Positions 15,588 to 24,849 of a stretch of DNA of 38,459 nt are shown here, piece after piece (position 1 is the stretch's first letter; each line of letters starts with the position of its first letter). The position numbers were made by a program, and so were the translations under genes. The DNA is from Nocardioidaceae bacterium (GTDB lineage: Bacteria; Actinomycetota; Actinomycetes; Propionibacteriales; Nocardioidaceae). The stretch is taken from contig JACJWW010000016.1 of assembly GCA_020636935.1 (NCBI GenBank), forward strand, positions 1 through 38,459. The letters are read 5' to 3'. Under the pieces are notes generated by a model. It was not told where the DNA came from. It saw only the letters and a program-made list of their open reading frames with translations, and did no database searches.

Positions 15588-17384
15588 ATGCCATGTCTGC
15601 GACCGCAATCGCCTGACCTCTATGCGACGCTGGACTTCGTGTTGACCGCTGCAAGACAACCCAAGTGGATCGCTCGGATTGTGTGGATGGTCGGGCTGAT
15701 CACCGCCCTTTCCGCGCTCTCCCCAGCAATTGGGGTTCGCTTTGCCATGGTCAACAAGATGGTGCCGCCGGTCTTTCCGGTCACAGCCACGATCGGCGCT
15801 TTGACCTCAGGGATCTTGTTGATCCTGCTTGCTCGGCCTCTGAAGCGCGGCAAACAGCGTGCCTGGACGATCGCCGTCATCTTGACGGCTCTCGCCACGG
15901 TCTTCCATGTCATCAAGGGGATTGATGTGGAAGAGGCGGTCTTGACTGGTCTCGTCTTGGTGCTGTTGCTCAGCTCGAGAAGCAATTTCGTGGCGCGCGC
16001 TGACCCACGCTCCACGAAACGTCTGCTGGCCACCGTCTTCTTGATGCCTTGGTTCACGATCATGGCTGGTTGGTTGCTGCTCACCCTCCGAGACCGCTAT
16101 CAAGCACCCGGGAGCACATCTTGGGAGCGTGTGCAGGAGGCGGCGCTGGGTTTGATCGGGATCGATGGTCCACTTGAGTTCGTCGGCCAAAGGCACCAGG
16201 ACCTCACGTCATTGGGCCTGCTCCTGCTCGGGTTTGGGCTGATCGTCGTACCAATCCTATTGGTGGTCTCTCAACCCAGTGGCGGACCACATCCGCTGAC
16301 CGACGAAGAGCAACTGAAGCTTCGAAATATCCTCCAGAAGTGGGGGAAGATCGACTCTCTGTCGTACTTCGCACTGCGTGATGACCGATCGGTCATCTTC
16401 AACAAGTCGCAGAAGGCAGCCCTGACCTATCGGGTGGTGGGCACGGTCTCCCTTGCGGCGGGCGACCCCGTGGGTGACCCCGAAGCCTGGCCCGGCGTGA
16501 TCGAGACCTGGCTTGCTGAGGCAAAGTCATATGGGTGGACACCCGCTGTGCTCGGGGCCAGTGAGGCAGGTGCGGCCGCCTTCCATCGGGCCGGCATGGA
16601 GACTCTCGAGCTTGGTGACGAAGCGATCATCAGAGTCGCCGACTTCACACTGGAAGGCCGAGAGATGCGTGGCATCCGCCAAGCCGTATCTCGTTGCCAA
16701 CGAGCCGGGCTCAGCGTCACTTGCACTCGTCTCGGCGACATCATTGAGGATGACCGGGTTGAGCTTCGGGCCAAGGCCGATGAATGGCGTGATGGAGCAG
16801 TTGAGCGCGGCTTCTCCATGGCCCTGAACCGCTTCGGTGAAGACCGAGATGACCAGTGCGTCGTTGTGCAGACCCGCAACGATGCCGGTGAGCTCGTGGG
16901 TTTGTTGAACTTCGTGCCTTGGGGCACTGAAGGCTTGTCACTGGATCTGATGCGCCGGGCACATGACACCGAGAACGGCGTCATGGAGTTCATGGTCGCC
17001 GAGCTCTGGAAGGCATGCCCAAGCCTCGGGATCAAGGAGCTCTCTTTGAATTTCGCCGTCCTTCGCTATGTCTTCGAGCGTGGTGAACGGCTTGGCGCTG
17101 GCCCGGTCTTGCGTCTTTGGCGCGCCGTACTGATCTGGTTGTCACGCTTTTGGCAAATCGAAAGCCTCTACCGAGCCAACGCGAAGTATCGGCCAGAGTG
17201 GTTGCCGCGCTTCTTGTGCTTCGTCAATGTTGGCGATCTGCCCACGGTGTCGACTGCCGCATTGCGGGCAGAAGCATTCCTGGTCGCACCCGACTGGCTG
17301 CAAAGGCTTCGCAGCCGTCCAGTCAGCCCTGCCACCACTGATCAAAAAGCTCGGCCAACTCCGCTCGATCAGGCAAGTCCGTGA
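15588..17384 (+). CDS. MprF/LysX-like protein: membrane domain plus phosphatidylglycerol lysyltransferase (DUF2156) domain
   Basis: 598 residues. About six membrane helices lie in the first 235 residues. They are followed by a soluble GNAT-fold aminoacyl-phosphatidylglycerol synthase domain of the DUF2156 type (KWGKIDSLSYFALRDDRS, VSLAAGDPVGDPEAW, FHRAGMETLELGDEAI, LVGLLNFVPWG, SLNFAVLRYVFERGERLG). Proteins of this type transfer an amino acid from aminoacyl-tRNA to phosphatidylglycerol, changing membrane charge. Unlike mycobacterial LysX there is no fused lysyl-tRNA synthetase, so the amino acid cannot be predicted. Start ATG at 15588 is the longest; a later start is possible. Its 3' end overlaps the convergent adnB by 62 bases. 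Confidence 0.85.
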   Translation: MPCLRPQSPDLYATLDFVLTAARQPKWIARIVWMVGLITALSALSPAIGVRFAMVNKMVPPVFPVTATIGALTSGILLILLARPLKRGKQRAWTIAVILTALATVFHVIKGIDVEEAVLTGLVLVLLLSSRSNFVARADPRSTKRLLATVFLMPWFTIMAGWLLLTLRDRYQAPGSTSWERVQEAALGLIGIDGPLEFVGQRHQDLTSLGLLLLGFGLIVVPILLVVSQPSGGPHPLTDEEQLKLRNILQKWGKIDSLSYFALRDDRSVIFNKSQKAALTYRVVGTVSLAAGDPVGDPEAWPGVIETWLAEAKSYGWTPAVLGASEAGAAAFHRAGMETLELGDEAIIRVADFTLEGREMRGIRQAVSRCQRAGLSVTCTRLGDIIEDDRVELRAKADEWRDGAVERGFSMALNRFGEDRDDQCVVVQTRNDAGELVGLLNFVPWGTEGLSLDLMRRAHDTENGVMEFMVAELWKACPSLGIKELSLNFAVLRYVFERGERLGAGPVLRLWRAVLIWLSRFWQIESLYRANAKYRPEWLPRFLCFVNVGDLPTVSTAALRAEAFLVAPDWLQRLRSRPVSPATTDQKARPTPLDQASP

Positions 17385-20300
17385 AATATTCACTTTCGCC
17401 ACTCAGGGGATAGTGGAAGCAGACCCCCACCTGACTAGGATCCACGCCAGCCAGCTCAGCCCAAGCCAGCCGATAAAGCGCCAACTGGAGTGGGTCAGCC
17501 CCGCCGGGTGCACCGGTCTTCCAGTCAACAACCAAATAGGCATCTGGGTCATCGAGGTCTGCATAGACCGCATCGATCCGCCCCCGGATCACCTGGCCCT
17601 TGAGGATCAATGAGAAGGGAGCCTCAACGGCGACTGGCTTGCGGCTGGCAAAGGGGCCTCGCTCAAAGCCCGCCACCAAATCTGCAAGCTCGTCTTGTTG
17701 AGCCGGCACTGGCTCGGTTGGGTCCAGCAGCTCAAAGGGATCAAAGAGGTCAACCTGTTGGAATCTGTGAGCCACCCACTCATGGAATGAGGTGCCAATC
17801 CGAGCCGAAGTCGAGGGACGTTTGGGCATCGGCCGGATCAGGTCGGCCATCAGCGCTTGCGGATCGGCCGCCAGGCGACCCATGGCGCTGACCGACATGC
17901 TCAGTGGCCTGGGCACCAAGACAAGGGGGTTGGACTCGACGCGGGACTCCTCCAAGAGCCGCTCGATCTCGTCATCCCACTGCGCGACCAAGGCATCTTC
18001 ACTGGAGTCGAGCTCCGCATCAGCGCCGTAAGGGTCCACCCTCTTGACCAGCGCGGCCACCTCGGCCCTCACTTCAGCCTCGGCACCTCTCTCAGGGGAA
18101 GGCCAACAGACAGCACCCGCTTGATCTTGCAATGGGTTGGGGGTCACCTTGGGGTCTGGGCGTTCAGCCCAGCCATCCACTGGGGCACCCCAGTCTTCCA
18201 AGAGCTCCTTGAGCAGGCGCTGATAAGGGGAAGGGCCCCTCGGAGTGACCACCCCCGGGCTCCAAAGATGCGAAGTCACCACCAAGGAGTGAGCCGCGCG
18301 AGTCATCGCCACATATCCCAATCGCAGCTCCTCCAGTGCTTCGCTCTCACGAACACGCTGTTTGAAGTCATCGAGGGCAGCCTTGTCATGACCGGCGAGT
18401 TGGGGCAGGTCAGGCGCATCCCCCCGCAATGGGCCTGGCAGGACCGCCGGGCTCGAAACCCAAGTGGATCTAGCCCGGTTCGCCGGAAACTTCGTCTCAC
18501 ACACTCCCACCATGAAGACCGAAGACCATTCCAATCCCTTGGCGCGGTGCACGGTCAACAACTTGACTGAATCAGCCTCAGAGACGGTTGCTAGGTCAAT
18601 CCCATCGCCCAACTCAGCCTCAGCCGACAGATAGGCAAGTAAGGCGGCCAAGGAGAGCTCTCCGTCATAGCCACGAAACTGAGCAACGATGTCGATGAAG
18701 TGGTCGAGGTTGTCGCGTCGCGCCGATGCCGCGGGGTTGATCGACGACGCCAACTCGACATCGATGCCGGTGACGTCGATGATCCGGCGTACGACGTCGA
18801 GCACCGGCTCATCAGCCACCACACGAAGCCGACGGATCTGAATGGCTAGTTGGGTGAACCTCTCTAGCGCCTGAGCTGAATAGGGCTGTTCCCCGGGGTC
18901 TTCCAGGGCGTCGCAAAGGGCCGGCAAATCAGCAGGATCGGCGCCGTCGGCTATTGCCGCCAACTGCTCGTCGACACCCAAGATCTCGCCGATGTTGGCG
19001 CGACCAGCCAGCTCGGCGGCCCGATCAGCCAGCAAGCTGAGGTCGCGGGGACCGATTGCCCAGCGCGTGCTAGTCAGCAGGGTCAACAAGGCGGCGTTGG
19101 CGGTGGAGTCTTGGAGAAGCTGCATCATCGCAATCACCTGAGCCACTTCCGGGAGTCTGATCAAGCCGGTCAGGCCGACGATCTCGACCGGGATCTGCTC
19201 GGCGCTGAACACATCGAAGGCTTGGGCTGCGGTGTGGTTGTCGCGCACCAACACCGCCAGGTCGCTCCACTTGCCTGTGTGGGCGGCCTTGATCTCAGCG
19301 GCGACCCAGCCGAGCTCCTCATACAGTGACTCAAACACATTGACCCGGATGGAGCCGGGTGCCCGACCCGTGGCCGCCTCAAGGAGACCCACGCCGGCAC
19401 CGGCCCCCTGCAATGGCTGAGCCAGGTGATTGGCAGCTTCGAGGATCCGCCGATCAGAGCGTTGGTTGACCGACAGCGCAAAGACAGGCACGTCTTCATC
19501 CAACGCGGGGAAGGTGTCACCGAATCGCAAGATATTGGAGACTGAGGCTCCTCTCCAGCCATAGATTGCTTGATTGGGGTCGCCAACACTCATGACTGCG
19601 TGGCCCCTGCCTGCACCTTTTGGCCCAGAGAAGAGGTGGGCAAGCATTTTTGCTTGGGAGACCGAGGTGTCTTGGTATTCGTCCAACAAGACCACCGGAT
19701 ATCTGGCTCGCTCGGCGGCACCAACCTCGGGGCATTGCACAGCCAACTTGGCAGCCAGGGAGATTTGGTCAGCGAAGTCCATCACGCCCAGTCGCGACTT
19801 GTGCCGACGATAGCTGGCGACGAGCTCAAGGAGTTCGCGTCGTCGGTCGATCGCCAAGATGGCCTTCTCGATGGGGGCCTTGTATGTCGCCCGACCAGCT
19901 GCGGCCAATTCGGCTTCCAGCGCGCGCTGGAAGTCGGCCTGCTCTCGGTCATCAAACGAAACAACCTCCGATATTGCGACCAGATGCTCGTTGAGCTCAC
20001 CATCAAGATCAAGGAGTTGATTGATGACTGTGGGCAAGTGATCGCTCAACCGCAAGACGCTGCTGCGATGCCGCAAAATGGCATGCTGGGCGAGCTGATA
20101 GCGCCCGGCATCGGCGATCACCCGTTGATCAGGCTCATGGCCGATCCTCAAACCGTGGTCGACCAGCAGGCCTGCCGCATAAGAGTTGTAGGTGGCCACT
20201 GTGGGGCCGATCGTTTCCAAGCCACCCCCGTCCTGCAGGGCACCGGCCTTTGCCAAGGCCGACTCAATCCGGTGGCGCAACTCAGCAGCCGCCTTGGTAG

Positions 20301-20517
20301 TGAAGGTCAATCCCAAGACCTGCTCAGGAAGCACCTGGCCAGTGAGCACGAGATAGACCACGCGCATCGCCATCAGGGTGGTCTTGCCAGACCCAGCCCC
20401 CGCGATGACCACAGCTGGGGCAAGTGGCGCCGAGATCGACCGCCATTGCTGCTCGGTGGGCGCGAAACCCAAACCCATGGCGCTGGACAGCTCTTCGGCA
20501 GTGATCTGGTGAGGCAT
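17323..20517 (-). CDS. adnB: AdnB-type helicase-nuclease subunit
   Basis: 1064 residues. Subunit of AdnAB, the actinobacterial motor-nuclease that resects double-strand breaks. N-terminal UvrD-like motor: Walker A AGAGSGKT (39-46), TFTTKAAAELRHR, LLDEYQDTS, SVGDPNQAIYGWRGAS, VNQRSDRRI, LTVHRAKGLEWSSVFMVGV and LGYVAMTRAAHSL. C-terminal RecB-family nuclease: GTSFHEWVAHRF, GRIDAVY (979-985), VVDWKTG (996-1002) and LQLALYR (1010-1016), with the D, D, K and Q residues intact. The ATG at 20517 lies 2 bases after the adnA stop, so translation is coupled. It lacks a C-terminal CxxC cluster, in contrast to AdnA. Confidence 0.94.
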   Translation of the reverse strand: MPHQITAEELSSAMGLGFAPTEQQWRSISAPLAPAVVIAGAGSGKTTLMAMRVVYLVLTGQVLPEQVLGLTFTTKAAAELRHRIESALAKAGALQDGGGLETIGPTVATYNSYAAGLLVDHGLRIGHEPDQRVIADAGRYQLAQHAILRHRSSVLRLSDHLPTVINQLLDLDGELNEHLVAISEVVSFDDREQADFQRALEAELAAAGRATYKAPIEKAILAIDRRRELLELVASYRRHKSRLGVMDFADQISLAAKLAVQCPEVGAAERARYPVVLLDEYQDTSVSQAKMLAHLFSGPKGAGRGHAVMSVGDPNQAIYGWRGASVSNILRFGDTFPALDEDVPVFALSVNQRSDRRILEAANHLAQPLQGAGAGVGLLEAATGRAPGSIRVNVFESLYEELGWVAAEIKAAHTGKWSDLAVLVRDNHTAAQAFDVFSAEQIPVEIVGLTGLIRLPEVAQVIAMMQLLQDSTANAALLTLLTSTRWAIGPRDLSLLADRAAELAGRANIGEILGVDEQLAAIADGADPADLPALCDALEDPGEQPYSAQALERFTQLAIQIRRLRVVADEPVLDVVRRIIDVTGIDVELASSINPAASARRDNLDHFIDIVAQFRGYDGELSLAALLAYLSAEAELGDGIDLATVSEADSVKLLTVHRAKGLEWSSVFMVGVCETKFPANRARSTWVSSPAVLPGPLRGDAPDLPQLAGHDKAALDDFKQRVRESEALEELRLGYVAMTRAAHSLVVTSHLWSPGVVTPRGPSPYQRLLKELLEDWGAPVDGWAERPDPKVTPNPLQDQAGAVCWPSPERGAEAEVRAEVAALVKRVDPYGADAELDSSEDALVAQWDDEIERLLEESRVESNPLVLVPRPLSMSVSAMGRLAADPQALMADLIRPMPKRPSTSARIGTSFHEWVAHRFQQVDLFDPFELLDPTEPVPAQQDELADLVAGFERGPFASRKPVAVEAPFSLILKGQVIRGRIDAVYADLDDPDAYLVVDWKTGAPGGADPLQLALYRLAWAELAGVDPSQVGVCFHYPLSGESEYFTDLPDRAELAELFDQWWQG

Positions 20518-20519
20518 CG

Positions 20520-23500
20520 TTACAGCACCGAGCCTGCCGACTTGGCTGGACAGATCGAAATGAATTCACATCTATCACAGACCGATCCCGGCGTAGCGGG
20601 GAATGACTCCTTACGGATCGTCTGCGCTATTTCGGCCAGGTCTTGTCTGAACTCCTGGTCGAATGTGGAGCCCATCTCCAATGGCAACTGCGTGGCAAGC
20701 CGGGCGGGTCGACTGTCGTCGAGGCCCAATTGGACGATCTGTGCTCCTCCCGTGATCGCTCCCTCGGCCACGGCATCACCATCGGTGATCGCGAGTTGAT
20801 AAAGCGCCAGTTGCGGGTCTGACTCGACTGACTTTGCTGAGATGGAGCGGCGGCCGGTCTTCAGGTCGACGACCACCAAGGCACCCTGAGCATCGATTTC
20901 GAGGCGATCGATCGTGCCCCGGATCCTGATCGCATCTCCACTGGACAGTTGCACATCGGCCGTGAACTGACGCTCAGCAGCAATGAGTTGGCGAGGATTG
21001 GCCTGATGCCAGGCCAGGAAACGCTCGAGCGCCAGGCGCACCCGGTCTCGCTCTCTGGCCGAGGACCAAGGCGTAGCGAAGCTCAGCCGGGGCCACACTT
21101 GGTCAACACGACTCATCAGGGCATCAATGTCCAGCTCGCCTTGAGCATCATCTCCAAGCGCCACGTGCTCGGCCAGGGCATGGATCAGACTGCCGACATT
21201 GGCTTGAGCCAGCGATGCCACCCGCCCTCCCGCTTTGTTGGAGAAGAACCACTTGGCGGGGCAGTCAGCGATTGCCTTGAGCATGGAAGCACTGATCGGC
21301 ACCGGCTCGTCCACGCGGCACACGGGGCTGGTCGCCTCAGTGATTGGGGCCAGCCCCCACCAATTGGCCGGATCAGCCGTCGGGGCCAGAGGCCCGCGGG
21401 GGCCTTGCTGATCAGTCAAGCGTGCCAACCGTCGCGCCGCAGCCTCACGCAGGCCTTCGGAAATTCGCGGATCGGCCGCCGTACGTCGCAAATCGGCTAT
21501 GAGCGCTCCCATGGTCAAGGCCCGTCGTGGTCTCCCCTTGATGTGCTGTGCCGGCAGATCGGTCAGCTCGTCGAGGAAGCGTGACGGGGACTCACCCTCA
21601 TCATCATTAGCCCTGACCGCTGTGATTACGAGGCGTTCGCGGGCGCGAGTGCAGGCGACGTAGAAGAGTCGACGCTCCTCGTGCAACAACTCCTTCGGCG
21701 TTGGTTCACTGCCCAATGCGCTGCTCAGCACGTCCGTCAGCAAGGCGCCACGGCGCCGCAGGTCGGGCCATTCGTCCTGCTGCACATGCGCCACAACCAC
21801 AAGTCGCCATTGCAGTCCTTTGGCGCGATGTGCGGTCAGCAGCCGCACCCCAGTAGCTGCCTCGACTCGTTGGACCATCGAATCAGATGGGATTTGCTGC
21901 TCAGCCAGCATTTCCAAGAAGTTGTGCACCCCGGAGTGATCTCGTTGCGACTCGATCCGGGCGGCCAGGTCAAACAACGCCACAATGGCGTCCAGATTTC
22001 GGTGAGCCATCCGGGCCGCTGTGCCCGGTTGAGCGCTCGCCAGCTCCAGGCGAGCAGGCCATGATGTGCCTGACCAAAGGCACCACAGGACCTCATCAAC
22101 ACTGGATCGGGCACCGATCCGCTCAGCCGCAGTGGCCAGCAATTTGCTCAGCTGGGCCGCCTTGGCGGCTTGTGGATATTGGGTGACCAACCCAGCCAGG
22201 AAGCCCTCCTCGACAACGGCCAGTCTCAACAACTCCCCAGAGGACCTGGCGACCTGTGCCTGCGAGGCCAGATCGATCTGCGTCGCGTCCAGCTCGCCGA
22301 TCCGCTTGCGCTCCCGAGAGCGAAGGATCCTCGCGAGGACCCTGAGCTCGCCGGCATCGAGCCCTCCCAACGGCCCAGTGAGCAAGCCCGCTGCGGTCTC
22401 GGCAGTTACGAACCCAGGCGCACTAGGGTCACTCTCTTCAAGATTGAGCGCCGCTCTCAGGGCACCCAACAGCGCCCTGACCGCAGGGTCCGTAGCCAGT
22501 GGCACTTCGTCAAGGGAAAGATCAACAGGCACTCCTGCGGCCAGAAGCGCCCGGCTCAAAGTCGGGATCGACGCCTTGCCCGAGCGCACAAGCACCGCCA
22601 TGTCTCGCCAGGCGAGCCCATCTTGCAGATGCGCTCGCCGAAGCAAGTCAGCCAGGTGCTCGGCCTCTGCCCGGGCCGTATCAAAGGTGAACACCTCGAC
22701 CTTGCCTTCACCATGAGCGAATCCTTCGGCAACCGGGGACAAGAAATCGGCCCTGGCCCGCGCATCAATGCTCCCTGCGAAGGGCAGCCGCTCGGCCACC
22801 TTCGTGGCCGCTGCCAAGATATTGGGCCCGAATCTGCGGGTCGTGCGCAGGGTGACCACCTCGGCTCGGTCGCCGGTGGACTGCGTGAATTGGGCTGGGA
22901 AGTCAAGGATCCCCCGCACCCTTGCACCGCGGAAGGCATAGATGGATTGGTGTGGATCACCAACTACAACGAGATTGCGTCCGTCACCGGCCAACTCCTG
23001 AAGCAAAGCAACTTGTCCTGGGTCGGTGTCTTGGTATTCGTCAACAAAGACGTGGCTATAGGTGGCGCGGAGTTCGTCGCGATGGCGACTAGCTTCGAGT
23101 TGGGCCCGCCGGACGAGATCGGCATAGTCAGTGCTGCCCTGCTGATCGAGGACATCGAGATATTGGTCGAGGAATGCTCCAGCACTGACCAACTCCGGAT
23201 GGCCGCGGTCAAGACCCAGGCCTCGAAGTTGACTCCCATCAAGCCCAGTCTCACGAGCGCGACTGAGCACCTGCTGCACGTCTGCCGCAAACCCTCTGGT
23301 GGCCAACGCTGGGCGTAGGTGCGGTGGCCAATTGACCGACTCTGGGCTGTCGGCAAGCAACTCACGAAGGTGCACATCTTGCTCCGCGGCAGTGAGCAAT
23401 CGCAAGGGGGCGTCATAGAGATCATCGGCCGCATAGCGTCTGAGCAGTGCAAAGGCAAAGGAGTGGAAGGTCAAACAGATTGGAGCAGCAAAGGTGCGAT

Positions 23501-23768
23501 CGAGTCGCGCCGCAACTCGCTCTCGCAACTCCAGGGCCGCCTTGCGGCCGAAGGTCAAGGCCAGCACCTGCTCTGGACGGACGCCGCTCTCGATGCGTTG
23601 CGCGATGGCCTCGACAAGAGTCGTGGTCTTGCCCGTTCCTGGGCCAGCCAACACCAAGAGCGGCCCGGTCTCGTGGTCGACCACGCGTTGTTGGTCAGGA
23701 TCAAGTCGTGCGCGCTCAGCGGTGCCGCCATCGTGGGGCAACCAGGCATAGTGCGGAGACTGTCTCAC
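20520..23768 (-). CDS. adnA: AdnA-type helicase-nuclease subunit with probable iron-sulfur staple
   Basis: 1082 residues from the GTG at 23768 (MRQSPHYAWLP). A longer reading to 23948 is rejected: it crosses a strong terminator hairpin and adds 60 residues that lack family similarity. Motor domain: AGPGTGKTTT Walker A, LTFGRKAALELRERV, FVDEYQDTDPGQ, VVGDPHQSIYAFRGAR, RTTRRFGPN, TAHRAKGLQWRLV and FYVACTRARERL. Nuclease domain: GTIDRLE (951-957), VVVDLKTGR (965-973), QLALYQL. Cysteines bracket the nuclease: one in AIADCPAKWFF and three at 1064, 1067 and 1073 (CDRCEFISIC), the C ... Cx2Cx5C pattern of the 4Fe-4S staple of AddB-type nucleases. Confidence 0.94.
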   Translation of the reverse strand: MRQSPHYAWLPHDGGTAERARLDPDQQRVVDHETGPLLVLAGPGTGKTTTLVEAIAQRIESGVRPEQVLALTFGRKAALELRERVAARLDRTFAAPICLTFHSFAFALLRRYAADDLYDAPLRLLTAAEQDVHLRELLADSPESVNWPPHLRPALATRGFAADVQQVLSRARETGLDGSQLRGLGLDRGHPELVSAGAFLDQYLDVLDQQGSTDYADLVRRAQLEASRHRDELRATYSHVFVDEYQDTDPGQVALLQELAGDGRNLVVVGDPHQSIYAFRGARVRGILDFPAQFTQSTGDRAEVVTLRTTRRFGPNILAAATKVAERLPFAGSIDARARADFLSPVAEGFAHGEGKVEVFTFDTARAEAEHLADLLRRAHLQDGLAWRDMAVLVRSGKASIPTLSRALLAAGVPVDLSLDEVPLATDPAVRALLGALRAALNLEESDPSAPGFVTAETAAGLLTGPLGGLDAGELRVLARILRSRERKRIGELDATQIDLASQAQVARSSGELLRLAVVEEGFLAGLVTQYPQAAKAAQLSKLLATAAERIGARSSVDEVLWCLWSGTSWPARLELASAQPGTAARMAHRNLDAIVALFDLAARIESQRDHSGVHNFLEMLAEQQIPSDSMVQRVEAATGVRLLTAHRAKGLQWRLVVVAHVQQDEWPDLRRRGALLTDVLSSALGSEPTPKELLHEERRLFYVACTRARERLVITAVRANDDEGESPSRFLDELTDLPAQHIKGRPRRALTMGALIADLRRTAADPRISEGLREAAARRLARLTDQQGPRGPLAPTADPANWWGLAPITEATSPVCRVDEPVPISASMLKAIADCPAKWFFSNKAGGRVASLAQANVGSLIHALAEHVALGDDAQGELDIDALMSRVDQVWPRLSFATPWSSARERDRVRLALERFLAWHQANPRQLIAAERQFTADVQLSSGDAIRIRGTIDRLEIDAQGALVVVDLKTGRRSISAKSVESDPQLALYQLAITDGDAVAEGAITGGAQIVQLGLDDSRPARLATQLPLEMGSTFDQEFRQDLAEIAQTIRKESFPATPGSVCDRCEFISICPAKSAGSVL

Positions 23769-23804
23769 CAGGCCACTCAACCAGCCGCCCCCGACAAAAC
23801 GAAA

Positions 23805-23838
23805 GAGCGGGTGCCGCTCTCCCCAACGGCACCCGCTC
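23805..23838 (-). terminator. intrinsic terminator downstream of the secreted pseudo-protease gene
   Basis: GAGCGGGTGCCG, 10-base loop, CGGCACCCGCTC: a perfect 12-base GC-rich stem. On the minus strand it is followed by TTTCGTTTTG. It ends the gene at 23881-24711 and separates it from adnA, whose start lies 37 bases further on. Confidence 0.85.
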
Positions 23839-23880
23839 CCCCAGCCTGGCCAGGACTCCCCTTCCTGGTTCGGATAGTGA

Positions 23881-24711
23881 TCAACCAACTGCAGCAGTCT
23901 GGAAGGCGCCTCCTGACACCAACTGCAGCCCAGCAAAACCTGCACCAAGTGCGCGGTCGAGCACCAGACTCATCGCAATGACATTTCCCGACTTGTCGAG
24001 CAAGCCAATCGCGTGGCCCGTTGCATCCAGAAGCCCGGCTCCAGCATTCGCCTGATCCGGTACGGCAAGGGCCACCACACGCCCCGCGTCATTCTGCAGC
24101 GCAGCGGTCCGCACCCCATTTGGTGTCGCGAAGTACGCCGTGCCACCGGCTTCAGGCATCACGCCTGGACCAACCGGGCCTCCCCAACCCGGTACTGATC
24201 CATCAAAGACGACCCCGGACAAAGCGGTGACCTCGATCAGTCCGAAGTCGTCAGCTCCCGTGAAGGCCACCTTCCCACTTGCCACGTCAACCCCTGCATC
24301 CTTGATCGTGACGCTCTCCCCCAGAGCTCGCCCGACACAGTTTGCAGAGACACTCGCGAAATGGCGATCAACCTGCCGGAACAAGAAGCCGATAGTGCAG
24401 GCGCGATCCCCCACCGCGACGCTGCTACCCGGGCCGACTCGGCCCTGGACTGAGGTTTGGGGAGTAGCGTGCCCAGCGGCCGCCACGGACCGACCCCGCT
24501 TGGCGCGCTTTCCCTTTGCCTTCCGCTTGGCCTTCTTGCCAACCGCCTTTTTACCAACGGCCTTGTGACCAGCCCTCTTGTTCGCCTTCTTGTCGCCAAC
24601 CTTGCTAGACCCGGTTGCAGCGACGCTGGCGTCTGCTGGAGACGCAACCAGTGCTGCACCCCCCAGGGTCAGAGCGATGACTGTAACAAATCCGGCAAAC
24701 TTCGTGAACAT
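23881..24711 (-). CDS. secreted chymotrypsin-fold protein, apparently non-catalytic, with Lys/Arg-rich linker
   Basis: 276 residues. A signal peptide (KF, hydrophobic 7-23, cleavage near ADA-S at 28/29) is followed by a low-complexity basic stretch (about 37-74, repeats of KKAxGKKA and KRAKR). From residue 88 the sequence follows an actinobacterial trypsin-like domain: CTIGFLFR (105-112), FASVSANCV (118-126), DDFGLIEV (154-161). In active relatives the second block reads TAGHC; here histidine is replaced by asparagine (N124). The nucleophile loop GDSGSP is absent, replaced by NAGAGLLDATGHAIGLL (222-238). The aspartate-like position is kept. The protein is therefore probably a binding or structural relative rather than a protease. 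A strong terminator follows. Divergence from active proteases is inference by eye. Confidence 0.7.
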   Translation of the reverse strand: MFTKFAGFVTVIALTLGGAALVASPADASVAATGSSKVGDKKANKRAGHKAVGKKAVGKKAKRKAKGKRAKRGRSVAAAGHATPQTSVQGRVGPGSSVAVGDRACTIGFLFRQVDRHFASVSANCVGRALGESVTIKDAGVDVASGKVAFTGADDFGLIEVTALSGVVFDGSVPGWGGPVGPGVMPEAGGTAYFATPNGVRTAALQNDAGRVVALAVPDQANAGAGLLDATGHAIGLLDKSGNVIAMSLVLDRALGAGFAGLQLVSGGAFQTAAVG

Positions 24712-24849
24712 GCCTAAATCGTGACAGGTTGTAGTCCAGTCGCCTAGTCGTTCGAGCGTAATCCGAACTCTCGGAGTAGACCAGATTGGGATCTATTTGT
24801 CATTTCGGACATTTAGTGGCATATTGCCCAGCCGTCAGGGCTGTGCAAG
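24712..24849. other. intergenic region without a gene
   Basis: Lies between moeZ (upstream on the minus strand) and the secreted protein gene. It should hold the promoter of the latter, but no -35/-10 pair stands out. A 5-base hairpin at 24829-24843 just after moeZ lacks a T tract. Confidence 0.3.

Noticed and set aside
19570..20799. 409-codon open frame on the plus strand opposite adnB/adnA
   Set aside because: Lies opposite two well-supported genes and crosses their boundary; no motif in the translation.
22170..23318. 382-codon open frame on the plus strand opposite adnA
   Set aside because: Shadow of adnA, which has complete helicase motifs.
23769..23948. N-terminal extension of adnA by 60 codons
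   Set aside because: It runs through a 12-base terminator hairpin and has no family similarity.
24829..24843. Hairpin CAGCC-N5-GGCTG after moeZ as a terminator
   Set aside because: Only 5 base pairs and no T tract; not distinguishable from chance.
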